64,000 bases of DNA from the NCBI GenBank assembly GCA_942493215.1, contig OW818670.1, forward strand, positions 248,001 to 312,000, written 5' to 3'. Positions within the stretch are counted from its first letter, which is position 1. Each line of letters begins with the position of its first letter. The notes below the pieces were generated by a model. It saw only the letters and a list, made by a program, of their open reading frames with translations, searched no databases and was not told where the DNA came from. Below are positions 40,560 through 49,298 of this stretch, piece after piece. The stretch is from G942493215 sp942493215 (GTDB lineage: Bacteria; Bacillota_I; Bacilli_A; RF39; UBA660). The translations under genes and the position numbers were made by a program.

Positions 40560-40568
40560 TGCTATAAT
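40560..40568 (+). promoter_or_regulatory. Extended -10 promoter of the first pilin-LRR gene
   Basis: TGCTATAAT, 22 nt before the ATG. The -35 is weak. About 70 bp upstream of the gene, including CCCCCATTTTTT and this promoter, are repeated before the second gene. Confidence 0.6.
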
Positions 40569-40590
40569 TTAATAAAATAGAGGTGGTTTT

Positions 40591-42168
40591 ATGTATCTTA
40601 TAAAAAAGAATGCCTATGGTTTTACCCTTATCGAACTATTAGGAGTATTAATTGTTTTGGTCATCATTTCATTAATTACATTGCCTACCATCAATGATAG
40701 TGTTGAGAAGTCGAAAAAAGATTCGCTGAAAATCTCCGTTAGTAGTCTATATGATGCTGGAAAAGAATATAGTATTAATCATTATGACGAACTTCTAGGC
40801 GGTTATGAAAAAATTTTTACCATAAATAATGGTTCTTTCAAAGACGATAAGATGGGGGTTAAAGGAGAACTTCCTACTAAAGGTCAAATTGGTATACTTG
40901 CTGATGGAAATGTTGCCGTAGCAATAAATGATGGAAAATGGTGTGCTAAAAAAGACTATAACGATGAAAATGTTATTATCAGTAGTGATTTAGATAATTG
41001 TTTTATTACCCAAGTATTTCCAATTTACTCTGCAACCTCAGAATCATGCTTTGATTTCGATGAAGCTACTGGCACCATATATATATATCATGGTGATGAT
41101 GATGGCATAAAAACTAATCCTAGTTGCCCTAGAAATGTTGTTATTCCAAGTACTATTAATGGAATAGCTGTCACAACAATAGGTGAAAATGCCTTCAATG
41201 CATATGATGGTTATAGCAACGGTATGATTGAAAGTGTATATATACCGGATAGTGTTACCACCATAGGGGATAATGCTTTTAGCTATATTAATTTATCACT
41301 TGTAAGATTGGGAAAAAATGTTACAAGTATTGGAAATTATGCTTTCTTTCATAATCCTATAAAATATCTAACGCTTCCTAATACCCTTGTTAGTATTGGC
41401 GACCAAGCTTTTGGTTCTAACTTGATTGGTAACCTAAATATTCCTAGTAGTGTGACTCATATCGGGGCAGCGGCTTTCAATAACAATATGCTCCCTGACA
41501 ATCAAGCTATTATCTATGCTAGAAATGCTGATGGTACCATTGATAATACCACTATTGTAAGTTATGGTGGAAAAAACAGAGGCGATAGTATTGTTATACC
41601 TAATACTGTACAAGTTATTGGTAATAGTGCTTTTGATATGTATAATTGGCATTTTCGTCTTGATAATGATGCCTCTAATGTTTTAATAACTAGTGTTACT
41701 ATTCCTGATAGTGTTATAACTATTGGCGATTATGCCTTTCAAACGACTAATTTAAATAGTCTTACTTTAGGTAATAGTGTTACAACAATTGGCGATTATG
41801 CCTTTAGTGGCTATAGCGAAGGTGGTTCAATAACTGATCTGGTTATTCCCGATAGTGTTACAAGTATAGGCATTGCTGCCTTTTATTGGCATATGCAGCT
41901 TAGTAATGTTACGCTTGGTAATAATCTTATAAGCATTGGTACAAAAGCCTTCTATTCATGTCATTTGTCCAATATAACTATCCCAAGTAGTGTCACAACA
42001 ATCGACGATGGTCCAATATGGGGCGATGGAGCATTTTCTTCAAATTATTTTAATACTGGTTCAATTGTTACTATTAAGTATAATGCGACCAATCCAGCTA
42101 ATCGCTTTGACGGCAGAAAAGACGTCATTGGTTGGGGAGTTGCCACAATGCAATATGTTAGCGATTAA
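40591..42168 (+). CDS. Pilin-anchored leucine-rich-repeat protein 1
   Basis: A 525-aa protein with three parts. The leader MYLIKKNAYG and mature start FTLIELLGVLIVLVIISLIT form a class III prepilin signal, with Gly at -1 and Glu at +5. Residues about 30-150 form a pilin-like head with a Cys pair (KWCAKK and NC). Residues about 150-495 are BspA-type LRR_5 repeats (IPDSVTTIGDNAF-like, about 23 residues each). The last 30 residues (ANRFDGRKDVIGWGVATMQY) are shared with the next gene. LRR_5 domains often bind host or bacterial surfaces. It has its own promoter and terminator. Confidence 0.9.
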   Translation: MYLIKKNAYGFTLIELLGVLIVLVIISLITLPTINDSVEKSKKDSLKISVSSLYDAGKEYSINHYDELLGGYEKIFTINNGSFKDDKMGVKGELPTKGQIGILADGNVAVAINDGKWCAKKDYNDENVIISSDLDNCFITQVFPIYSATSESCFDFDEATGTIYIYHGDDDGIKTNPSCPRNVVIPSTINGIAVTTIGENAFNAYDGYSNGMIESVYIPDSVTTIGDNAFSYINLSLVRLGKNVTSIGNYAFFHNPIKYLTLPNTLVSIGDQAFGSNLIGNLNIPSSVTHIGAAAFNNNMLPDNQAIIYARNADGTIDNTTIVSYGGKNRGDSIVIPNTVQVIGNSAFDMYNWHFRLDNDASNVLITSVTIPDSVITIGDYAFQTTNLNSLTLGNSVTTIGDYAFSGYSEGGSITDLVIPDSVTSIGIAAFYWHMQLSNVTLGNNLISIGTKAFYSCHLSNITIPSSVTTIDDGPIWGDGAFSSNYFNTGSIVTIKYNATNPANRFDGRKDVIGWGVATMQYVSD

Positions 42169-42178
42169 TAACCAAATT

Positions 42179-42211
42179 AAAAAGATATGTTTTTAAAACA
42201 TATCTTTTTTT
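42179..42211 (+). terminator. Terminator of the first pilin-LRR gene
   Basis: AAAAGATATGTTTT/AAAACATATCTTTT with a T7 tail. The stem is similar to that after the second gene. Confidence 0.9.
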
Positions 42212-42315
42212 ATTACTATAAACTTCATATGCTTCTGCACTATCCGTAAAGTAAAAAAATTATTGTTGTAAAGCAACCACTTCCCCATTTTTTAGTTATA
42301 CTATTCTTATAATTT

Positions 42316-42326
42316 TGTGCTATAAT
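42316..42326 (+). promoter_or_regulatory. Extended -10 promoter of the second pilin-LRR gene
   Basis: TGTGCTATAAT, 22 nt before the ATG. A near copy of the first gene's promoter. Confidence 0.6.
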
Positions 42327-42348
42327 CTATTAGAATAGAGGTGGAATT

Positions 42349-44133
42349 ATGTTTATTATAAAGAAGAAGTCCCAAGGTTTTACTCTTATTGAACTATTGG
42401 GAGTATTAATTGTTTTGGTCATAATTTCATTAATTACCTTGCCTACCATCAATGATAGTGTTGAGAAATCAAGAAAAGATTCTCTAAAAATATCAGCTAG
42501 TGGTTTAGTAGATGCAGGAAAAGAATACAGTGTTAATCATTATGATGAATTACAAGAAAGTGGTGAAAAATTATTTACAATAATCAATGGTGCTTTTGAA
42601 GGTGATAAACTTTCTGTTAAAGGATCACTACCTTTAAATGGTGAAATAGAAATACTATCTGATGGTTCCATTGCTGTAGCTATAAATAATGGCAAGTGGT
42701 GCGCAAAAAAAGCTTTAACTGTTGATTCTGTTACATTATCAGAAAATCTTGGTAATTGTGATATAACAGAACATACATCATCCAATTGCTTTGCTTTTGA
42801 TAATGCCACAGGGACAATAACAGGGTATTATAAATATGAAGGTAATAACACCGCTAATGCTGCTTGTCCTAATGATGTAGTAATCCCTTCAAGAATAAGT
42901 GGTGTCAACGTAACAAATATAGGTTTAGGAGCTTTTATAACTATTCCTAAAACTGGTCAAACTTGTTATACCTATAATACTACAACTGATTTATATAGTG
43001 GTGTCAGTGTTGGATTAGATTATATTCATACTGATGATGATGGTTATTATAGTTGTCAAATTAATGTTAATGCTAGTTCTCGCGGTACTTTAACTAGTGT
43101 CTTTATTCCAAATACTGTTACTACCATAGGTGAATCTGCTTTTGTTTATAATCAATTAACTAGTATAAGTATTCCTGATAGTGTCACCGTTATTAAAGAT
43201 GAAGCTTTTACCTCAAATTTATTGACCACATTAGTCATTCCAAACAGTGTTGTGGAAATTGGCAAAGATGCTTTTTATGGTAATTTATTAACAGGTGTAA
43301 CCTTTTCAAATAGTTTAACCAAAATCGGTGACCTGTCTTTTTCCCTTAATCGATTAACTAATATAACAATCCCTGATAGTGTAACAAGCATTGGACCAGG
43401 GGCTTTTACTGCCAATTTGCTAACTAGTCTTACTATTCCTAGTAGTGTTACGGATATTGGAGCCAGAGCCTTTAATGGTAATGATTTAACCAGTTTGGTT
43501 ATTCCAAATAGTATAACTAATATTAAAAAATATACTTTTACCCAAAATAGTTTAACTAGTGTAACTATACCTGATAGCGTTACAACCATTGGTAGAGATG
43601 CTTTTTCTAACAATAAATTAACTAGTGTAACTATTTCAAATAATGCTACTCTCATTGGTTATCAAGCTTTTGCACATAATTTGTTAACTAGTGTAATTAT
43701 ACCTAATAGTGTTACTTATATTGATGAAATTGCTTTTCTTTATAATCAGTTGAATAGTGTTACACTTGGAAATAGTGTTCAAACTATTGCTCGGGGTGCT
43801 TTTTCCAATAATCAATTAACCAGTGTGGTCATTCCCAATAGTGTGACAACAATTGGTTTTGCTGCTTTTGATACAAATCCAATAACTAGTTTAATACTTG
43901 GTAATAGTGTTACATCTATTGACACCGGTGCTTTTTCCTACAATCAAATAACTAATCTTACTATTCCTAGTAGTGTTACTACAATTAATAGCAGTGCCTT
44001 TTCTAAATATTCATCTCATCCATGGGGAACAATAACAATAAAATATAATACTACTAATCTGGCCAATCGCTTTGATAGCCGAAAAAGTTCAATCGGTTGG
44101 AGTGGTGCAACAATGCAATATGTTAGTGATTAA
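42349..44133 (+). CDS. Pilin-anchored leucine-rich-repeat protein 2
   Basis: A 594-aa tandem paralogue of the previous gene. The prepilin leader is MFIIKKKSQG followed by FTLIELLGVLIVLVIISLIT; the pilin head again has WCAKK and a second Cys. The LRR_5 array is longer, about 14 regular units of the form LTSVTIPDSVTTIGRDAFSN, and the tail NRFDSRKSSIGWSGATMQY is shared. The first 130 residues and the last 30 are highly similar between copies, while repeats differ in number and sequence. This suggests duplication then repeat turnover. It would need pilus-type export machinery encoded elsewhere. Confidence 0.9.
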   Translation: MFIIKKKSQGFTLIELLGVLIVLVIISLITLPTINDSVEKSRKDSLKISASGLVDAGKEYSVNHYDELQESGEKLFTIINGAFEGDKLSVKGSLPLNGEIEILSDGSIAVAINNGKWCAKKALTVDSVTLSENLGNCDITEHTSSNCFAFDNATGTITGYYKYEGNNTANAACPNDVVIPSRISGVNVTNIGLGAFITIPKTGQTCYTYNTTTDLYSGVSVGLDYIHTDDDGYYSCQINVNASSRGTLTSVFIPNTVTTIGESAFVYNQLTSISIPDSVTVIKDEAFTSNLLTTLVIPNSVVEIGKDAFYGNLLTGVTFSNSLTKIGDLSFSLNRLTNITIPDSVTSIGPGAFTANLLTSLTIPSSVTDIGARAFNGNDLTSLVIPNSITNIKKYTFTQNSLTSVTIPDSVTTIGRDAFSNNKLTSVTISNNATLIGYQAFAHNLLTSVIIPNSVTYIDEIAFLYNQLNSVTLGNSVQTIARGAFSNNQLTSVVIPNSVTTIGFAAFDTNPITSLILGNSVTSIDTGAFSYNQITNLTIPSSVTTINSSAFSKYSSHPWGTITIKYNTTNLANRFDSRKSSIGWSGATMQYVSD

Positions 44134-44143
44134 TAACCACATT

Positions 44144-44175
44144 AAAATGATATGTTTCAAAACATATCATTTTTT
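44144..44175. terminator. Terminator of the second pilin-LRR gene, also facing the MBL gene
   Basis: AAATGATATGTTT/AAACATATCATTT with a T6 tail on the plus strand. The reverse strand also has a short T-run, so it may serve the convergent MBL gene. Confidence 0.85.
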
Positions 44176-44185
44176 AATACCAAAT

Positions 44186-45064
44186 CTATTTAATTTTCCA
44201 AATTAGTTTATTATTGTCAAACATAAAATCCATTTCATCTTTATCATATAAGTAAGACAGATATGATCTAAGAGTACTACCAACTAAAACATATTGGTTA
44301 ACACCCATATCTAACTCATAATAATTAAATAACTTTTGTAGAATATCTTCAAAGCATAGTGGTATTTTGCAAATGTTTTTTATTACTTTTATAACCTCTA
44401 AAACTTTATTACGATTATCCATAATTAAATTACGAATATCACTTGATATATCAGCATGAGCTGTAACAAAAAATTTAGCTTCTAATGTCTCCAAATAATC
44501 TAAAGTCTTAAAATAAGCATCAATATCAAATATAAAAGTCACATGATATTTATTAATGATATTAGATCCAACAATAGCATCCCCAATAAAAATAACATTA
44601 TCCGGTGTCTCTATTCCTATCATATCAAAGAAATGCCCCGGTAAATTGATAATCTTAAAGCCTGGTGGTAAAACTACTTCCTTTAAATTAGTGGCTTTGC
44701 TAGGACGAGCTAATAAAAATTTATTTTGTAAATCTTTAAAAGGATAAGCACCAAATAGAAATGATGTTTCTAAAAAAGGGTAATTAGTAAAAGAAGTTTC
44801 AATACCATAAGTATAAATCTTACAACCCGTCTTTTCCTGCAAGAAAGCATTGCCACCAATATGATCAGCATTGGAATGAGTATTAATAATAAACTTTAAA
44901 GTCCAATCATGTTCTTCTAATATCTTTAATATTTTTTTACCAGCTTCAGAATCATTACCACTATCAATTAGGCATATATCATCATCATTTAAACAATATA
45001 GACCAATTTTAGAAGGACTATCAATATAATATGTTCTATCAGTCAATTGTTTTAATTCATACAT
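44186..45064 (-). CDS. MBL-fold metallo-hydrolase
   Basis: A 292-aa metallo-beta-lactamase-fold protein. The metal motif reads THSNADHIGGN at about 62-72, so the second His of the usual HxHxDH is Asn. Further ligands are in LPGHFFDMIGIE, IFIGDAIVG and FVTAHAD. After about residue 200 is a small helical domain of unknown role. ATG 45064 lies 8 nt inside the end of ogt, with AAGAAGTG upstream; the GTG at 45073 is less likely. Substrate unknown: thioesters, phosphodiesters and lactones are all possible for this fold. Confidence 0.85.
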   Translation of the reverse strand: MYELKQLTDRTYYIDSPSKIGLYCLNDDDICLIDSGNDSEAGKKILKILEEHDWTLKFIINTHSNADHIGGNAFLQEKTGCKIYTYGIETSFTNYPFLETSFLFGAYPFKDLQNKFLLARPSKATNLKEVVLPPGFKIINLPGHFFDMIGIETPDNVIFIGDAIVGSNIINKYHVTFIFDIDAYFKTLDYLETLEAKFFVTAHADISSDIRNLIMDNRNKVLEVIKVIKNICKIPLCFEDILQKLFNYYELDMGVNQYVLVGSTLRSYLSYLYDKDEMDFMFDNNKLIWKIK

Positions 45065-45524
45065 TATTATCACTTCTTTCTATATCTAAAAGTTTTTCCT
45101 TTATATCTAAACCGCCACCAAACCCTATTAATTTACCGTTCTTACCAATAATACGGTGACAAGGAATAATAATTGGTAAAGGATTGGCATTACAAGCCAT
45201 ACCTACAGCACGAGAAGCTTTATAATTACCAATCTCTTTAGCGATATATTGATATGATTTTGTTTCACCATAAGGAATAGTTAATAATGCAGCCCAAACA
45301 TCCTCTTGAAAAGATGTTCCTCTATATTTTATAGGAATATTAAATGTTCTGCGTTTTCCATTAAAATATTCCATTATCTGATTATATGTTTCTTTAATTA
45401 GTGGTGTTTCTATGGATACACAATCTTTTTCTTTTATTCCAAATATAATATTAACAATATATCCATTATCTTCTACTATATCAATTACTCCAATCTTAGT
45501 ATTATAACTAAAATGCTGACCCAT
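45057..45524 (-). CDS. ogt: Methylated-DNA-[protein]-cysteine S-methyltransferase
   Basis: Suicide repair enzyme that moves the methyl group of O6-methylguanine to its own Cys. The acceptor is C122 in IIIPCHRIIG, with the recognition helix SYQYIAKEIGNYKASRAVGMACNANP reduced here to its core YKASRAVGMA, and FGGGLDIKEKLLDIE at the end. At 155 aa it is an Ogt-type protein without an Ada domain. It overlaps the MBL gene. It lies about 120 bp downstream of the heliorhodopsin gene, separated by a strong terminator. Confidence 0.94.
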   Translation of the reverse strand: MGQHFSYNTKIGVIDIVEDNGYIVNIIFGIKEKDCVSIETPLIKETYNQIMEYFNGKRRTFNIPIKYRGTSFQEDVWAALLTIPYGETKSYQYIAKEIGNYKASRAVGMACNANPLPIIIPCHRIIGKNGKLIGFGGGLDIKEKLLDIERSDNNV

Positions 45525-45589
45525 TAAATATCCTCCACTTACTATATTATATTTATAACATTATACCATAAATAACTATTTATCGTATA

Positions 45590-45623
45590 AAAAGGACAAG
45601 TTATACTATAACTTGTCCTTTTA
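45590..45623 (-). terminator. Terminator of the heliorhodopsin gene
   Basis: A near-perfect 16-bp inverted repeat, AAAAGGACAAGTTATA/TATAACTTGTCCTTTT, with a T-run on the minus strand. Unusually long stem. Confidence 0.8.
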
Positions 45624-45648
45624 CATATCTAATAGCGATTTTATTAAT

Positions 45649-46428
45649 CTATGGTTGCATTGCTCCAAAAAGAACTAACCACGCTAAAACAGATTTAGCG
45701 ATTAAACTTAAGATAATATATATTCTTTCTCCATATAAATAGTCTTTCCATTTACCAATATTCTTATATTGTAATATCATATTGATAGGAAAAGTGTTAA
45801 AGAATATAAAATAAGTAATAACAATGGCCCAAACAAACCAAGGAACCATATCAAAATTACCAGTACCAAACATGTAAGCAAAAATGGCAATCCATGGTGT
45901 TATACCAGCAATCGTTCCCCATATAAATGGACTCCAAGTCACTTTATCTTTATTTGCTCCTTTATTCAATTGTTCCATTACTAAACCAAAGATATTCATT
46001 AAGGCATTAACAACAAAGATAAGGATTAATGAAACTATATCATAAATACCAAATAATGTTGCAATAAGAACCATCATAATTGAAGAACTAATAGCATATT
46101 CGAACCATCTAAACTTATTAATACCATTTTTTAAATCTGAAACATATTTATCTTTATTTAAAATAATAATAAGATGAGCTAAAGCTGAAATAAATAAGAA
46201 TAGTGATACTAATATACCAAAAGGTAAATTAAATAATATTTTAGAAGCTGGTTCTAGGCTTCCTGTTTGAACACTATAAGATAAGTAATTTTGTGTAATT
46301 GTTGGTTTAAATTCAGCAATTTTTTGGATAACATTTGTAGCTAAAAACAGCATAATAACCGCCTGAATAAAATGAAAAAAGCCCATTAGTTTATTAAAAT
46401 TAATTAGTCTCTTATATTTTTCTTCCAT
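45649..46428 (-). CDS. Heliorhodopsin
   Basis: A 259-aa seven-helix retinal protein of the heliorhodopsin family, whose N-terminus faces the cytoplasm, opposite to type 1 rhodopsins. In order: NKLMGFFHFIQAVIML (helix 1, H19), SALAHLI (helix 2, H85), RWFEYAISSSIM (helix 3, counterion E110), NIFGLVMEQ (helix 4), WGTIAGITPWIAIF (helix 5), FFNTFPINMILQY (helix 6), WKDYLYGERIYIILS and LIAKSVLAWLV (helix 7, Schiff-base Lys K245). All hallmark residues are present. GGAGG precedes ATG 46428. No retinal or carotenoid synthesis gene is in the window. Function of the family is still debated: light signalling or enzyme regulation rather than pumping. Confidence 0.93.
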   Translation of the reverse strand: MEEKYKRLINFNKLMGFFHFIQAVIMLFLATNVIQKIAEFKPTITQNYLSYSVQTGSLEPASKILFNLPFGILVSLFLFISALAHLIIILNKDKYVSDLKNGINKFRWFEYAISSSIMMVLIATLFGIYDIVSLILIFVVNALMNIFGLVMEQLNKGANKDKVTWSPFIWGTIAGITPWIAIFAYMFGTGNFDMVPWFVWAIVITYFIFFNTFPINMILQYKNIGKWKDYLYGERIYIILSLIAKSVLAWLVLFGAMQP

Positions 46429-46528
46429 TCTTTCCTCCACAAAAACAATTTATATAAATTTTATCCACCACAACTTACTTATATCACCACCTTCATACTA
46501 TAAACTATAATAAACAGCAATCATCATC

Positions 46529-47344
46529 TTATGACCTATAAAATTCTTCAAATCTGTTTCTGAATTTACATTTTTGGCATAACTCTTCTACTGCTTGTCG
46601 ATTATTAAAACCACTTACTATATCTTGAGCATGTTTAGATTCTAAAATAGTACTTAAATTTTCTTGATATATGTTTCCTAAATTAATAATACCCTTATGA
46701 TCTAAACAACAAGGTACAACTGTACCATCAACTAATATAGCTAATTGATCTTTTAAGCCATAACAGTATCCCCTTTTACTTGCATTCTCATTATTTAGGT
46801 CCGGCCATTCAAATTCTTTTTCTATCGAAATAAAAATATTCTTATCTACTTCTTTTTTATCTTCAATAGTTTCTATTTTAAACTCATCTAAAAGCGTTTG
46901 ACGCAAATCATTATTTAGTTGGGATTGTTCACTCCATAATCTTAAAGATAGATAAATATTTGTATCTTTAATAAAAGCTCTTATTTTTTTTATAGTAGTA
47001 CTTATTTGTTCAACATCATTAGTACTCTGTATTGAATAATTAATCTGTCTAATATTTTTATTAGTTAATTTATCAATTAGTGTTCCATTAGTTGTTATAT
47101 TTGTCTTAAAGTTCTTTTGATATGCTAATTCAATAAACTCATTAATATAGGGATGCATTAAAGGTTCACCTTTAACATGCAAATAAATGTAATCCGTATA
47201 ATCTTTTATTTTATCTAAAATGATATTAAATTTTTCAATGGTCATATATTCTTTTTGACGATTATCATTTGGACAAAAAGAGCATGACAAATTACAAATA
47301 TTAGTAATTTCAATATATATTTTTTTAAATCTTTTTTTGTACAT
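46529..47344 (-). CDS. Radical SAM protein with SPASM-like domain
   Basis: A 271-aa iron-sulfur enzyme. The SAM cluster motif CNLSCSFC places Cys at 17, 21 and 24; the GE-like motif is VKGEPLMHP; and the C-terminal cluster region has CYGLKDQLAILVDG, VPCCLDHKG and ELCQKCKFRN, a SPASM-type arrangement. Such proteins modify peptides or act as anaerobic maturases. ATG 47344 gives correct spacing from AGGTG; 47350 is an alternative. The start is near the ASCH gene stop. No precursor peptide is obvious close by. Confidence 0.85.
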   Translation of the reverse strand: MYKKRFKKIYIEITNICNLSCSFCPNDNRQKEYMTIEKFNIILDKIKDYTDYIYLHVKGEPLMHPYINEFIELAYQKNFKTNITTNGTLIDKLTNKNIRQINYSIQSTNDVEQISTTIKKIRAFIKDTNIYLSLRLWSEQSQLNNDLRQTLLDEFKIETIEDKKEVDKNIFISIEKEFEWPDLNNENASKRGYCYGLKDQLAILVDGTVVPCCLDHKGIINLGNIYQENLSTILESKHAQDIVSGFNNRQAVEELCQKCKFRNRFEEFYRS

Positions 47345-47356
47345 TTTCATTATCAC

Positions 47357-47737
47357 CTATTCATAATTCCATAAACCTAATTGACCATTTATTGGGACTT
47401 GAGATATTTTTGTAACATTTTGCAATTTAAAACCATAGCCATTCCAATCATTACTAGTTAAATTGTTATACACTAGAGGATCTTGTTCAAACAACTTTTT
47501 ACCCATATCATCAGTTACATATATGCAATCAGTAAGATTAGCTTTAGCAATTATACAGCCACTTGGATAATTAAGATTAAGATGTTTAAATTTTTCCATA
47601 TCTTTTTTATCTATACCTTTACCAGCATGAATTAATATTGGTCCTCGATAATTAGTCTTCCAAGTTCTAAACTCATATTCTTTATAACCCTCAGCAATTA
47701 AAGTCGCCCATGGTTGTTTAATAGTTATTACTTTCAT
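47357..47737 (-). CDS. ASCH domain protein
   Basis: A 126-aa small beta-barrel protein of the ASCH family, related to the PUA domain. Motifs: MKVITIKQPWATLIAEGYKE at the start, EFRTWKTNYRGPILIHAGKG in the middle and QVPINGQLGLWNYE at the end. ASCH proteins bind RNA or act as nucleosidases on modified cytidine. AAAGGAG precedes the ATG. It begins 11 nt after the BaiN-like gene and touches the radical SAM gene, so these are likely one transcript. Substrate unknown. Confidence 0.88.
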   Translation of the reverse strand: MKVITIKQPWATLIAEGYKEYEFRTWKTNYRGPILIHAGKGIDKKDMEKFKHLNLNYPSGCIIAKANLTDCIYVTDDMGKKLFEQDPLVYNNLTSNDWNGYGFKLQNVTKISQVPINGQLGLWNYE

Positions 47738-47747
47738 ATAATCTCCT

Positions 47748-48932
47748 TTAAATAGAATTACCTGCTGTATAACCCGTTGATAAAGCTAAAGTAATATTGT
47801 ATCCCCCTGTATGCCCATGAATATCTAATACTTCACCTACAAAGTAAATACCTTTATTAATAGTTGACTCCATTGTTTTAGAATTAATCTTTTTCATATC
47901 TACCCCACCACCGGTTACAAGACTTTGCTCAAGTGATCCTGTACCTAAAATATCAATAGAATATCTTTTTAGATTATTTATTAATTGTTTCTTATTATCT
48001 TTAGATAATTGACTCATTTTAATATTTACAAAATTATGTCCTATATAATCAGCTAATCTTTTAGGTAAATAACTGTTAATAAAAGTTACTGCTTCTTTTT
48101 TAGAATCATAATTATTTATATCTATTAATAATTGTCCTTCTTTTATATTTGGTATGAAATCAATAAACAGTTTAACTATCTTTTCACTTTGTAATTTTTT
48201 ATATATATCAGCACTAATTTTGAATATTACTGGTCCACTTAGTCCTATATGCGTAAAAAGAAGCGATCCCGTCACTATTTTATTATCTATTGATACATTA
48301 ACATTATCTAAAGTAATACCCTCTAAAGGGGGTTTTTCAGCCGTTTTAAGGAATGTTTCAGCAGGATATATATTAGTTACATCTTGATATATTTTTTTAG
48401 CTAAACGATAGCCATCCCCTGTTGAACCCGTTTGCGGATAACTAAATCCTCCTGTTGCGATAATAATATTTTTTGTTTCATAAGTATTCTTATTGGTCTT
48501 TACTACTTTTAAATTATCTAATATTTGTATTTCTATAACTGATTCATTTAGATTCAACTCAACATTATTCTTTACTAATTCATTATATAAGCATTCAATA
48601 ATAGTAGTAGATTTATTACTAATAGGAAATACCCTATCATCATCTTCAACTTTTAATTTAACATCCAATTTTCTAAAATATTCAACTATCTCTTTAGGCC
48701 CAAAGTTAGTTAATGTACTATATAAAGTTTTATTATTAACTGGTATTTGATCAATAAAATCTTTAACTGATTTTAAGTTAGTTAAATTGCATCTTCCTCC
48801 ACCCGTTATTTCTAATTTCTTACCGATTTGATTGTTTTTCTCAATCAATAGTACTTTTTTGTTTCGAATAGATGCTGTTATACTAGCCATTAATCCAGCT
48901 GGACCAGCCCCTATTACTATGACATCGTACAT
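47748..48932 (-). CDS. BaiN/HI0933-like NAD(P)/FAD-dependent oxidoreductase
   Basis: A 394-aa flavoprotein. The FAD-binding Rossmann loop is VIGAGPAGLMAS at about 5-16, followed by LLIEKNNQIGKKLEITGGGRCNLTN, IIIATGGFSYPQTGSTGDGY and the end FVGEVLDIHGHTGGYNITLA. These fit the HI0933/YhiN family, which includes bile-acid pathway BaiN, though most members have no known substrate. At 394 aa it has normal length. It is in line with the ASCH and radical SAM genes. Confidence 0.9.
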   Translation of the reverse strand: MYDVIVIGAGPAGLMASITASIRNKKVLLIEKNNQIGKKLEITGGGRCNLTNLKSVKDFIDQIPVNNKTLYSTLTNFGPKEIVEYFRKLDVKLKVEDDDRVFPISNKSTTIIECLYNELVKNNVELNLNESVIEIQILDNLKVVKTNKNTYETKNIIIATGGFSYPQTGSTGDGYRLAKKIYQDVTNIYPAETFLKTAEKPPLEGITLDNVNVSIDNKIVTGSLLFTHIGLSGPVIFKISADIYKKLQSEKIVKLFIDFIPNIKEGQLLIDINNYDSKKEAVTFINSYLPKRLADYIGHNFVNIKMSQLSKDNKKQLINNLKRYSIDILGTGSLEQSLVTGGGVDMKKINSKTMESTINKGIYFVGEVLDIHGHTGGYNITLALSTGYTAGNSI

Positions 48933-48951
48933 TAAATCACTTCCTTAATTT

Positions 48952-49257
48952 TTAATTAGATTTACTGTAATAGATTATTTCTTTTCCTAAAGATTTAGCA
49001 TACTCTATTTCCTCTTTTGTTGATTTACCAATATAACCATTAACATCTACTACATAGATAGCATCTGCTAAAGCAATTTTTTTATTGTGCATTTTTGATA
49101 ATATCTCTAATTCTTCTTCACTATAAGAATCTTTATCACTTCTAGTTGGATAAATAACACTTAAAACACAATTACCATCTAGTTCTAATTCTTCAGCTTT
49201 TCTCATTATTTCATCTTTAAATTTTAGACTTCCACACATCGTAATTATCTTACACAT
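48952..49257 (-). CDS. Small nucleoside-deoxyribosyltransferase-like protein
   Basis: A 101-aa protein with a Rossmann-like fold: KIITMCGSLKFKDEIMRKAE at the start, NKKIALADAIYVVDVNGYIGKSTKEEIEYAKSLG reduced to its key blocks ADAIYVVD and GKSTKEEIEYA, and KEIIYYSK at the end. This layout is seen in DUF4406 and nucleoside 2-deoxyribosyltransferase-like proteins. The Glu in STKEEIEYA sits where the family has its nucleophile. AAAGGTGG before the ATG supports the start. Substrate unclear. Confidence 0.65.
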   Translation of the reverse strand: MCKIITMCGSLKFKDEIMRKAEELELDGNCVLSVIYPTRSDKDSYSEEELEILSKMHNKKIALADAIYVVDVNGYIGKSTKEEIEYAKSLGKEIIYYSKSN

Positions 49258-49298
49258 TTGCCACCTTTATTATTATATTTTAATAGTTAACAATCAAT

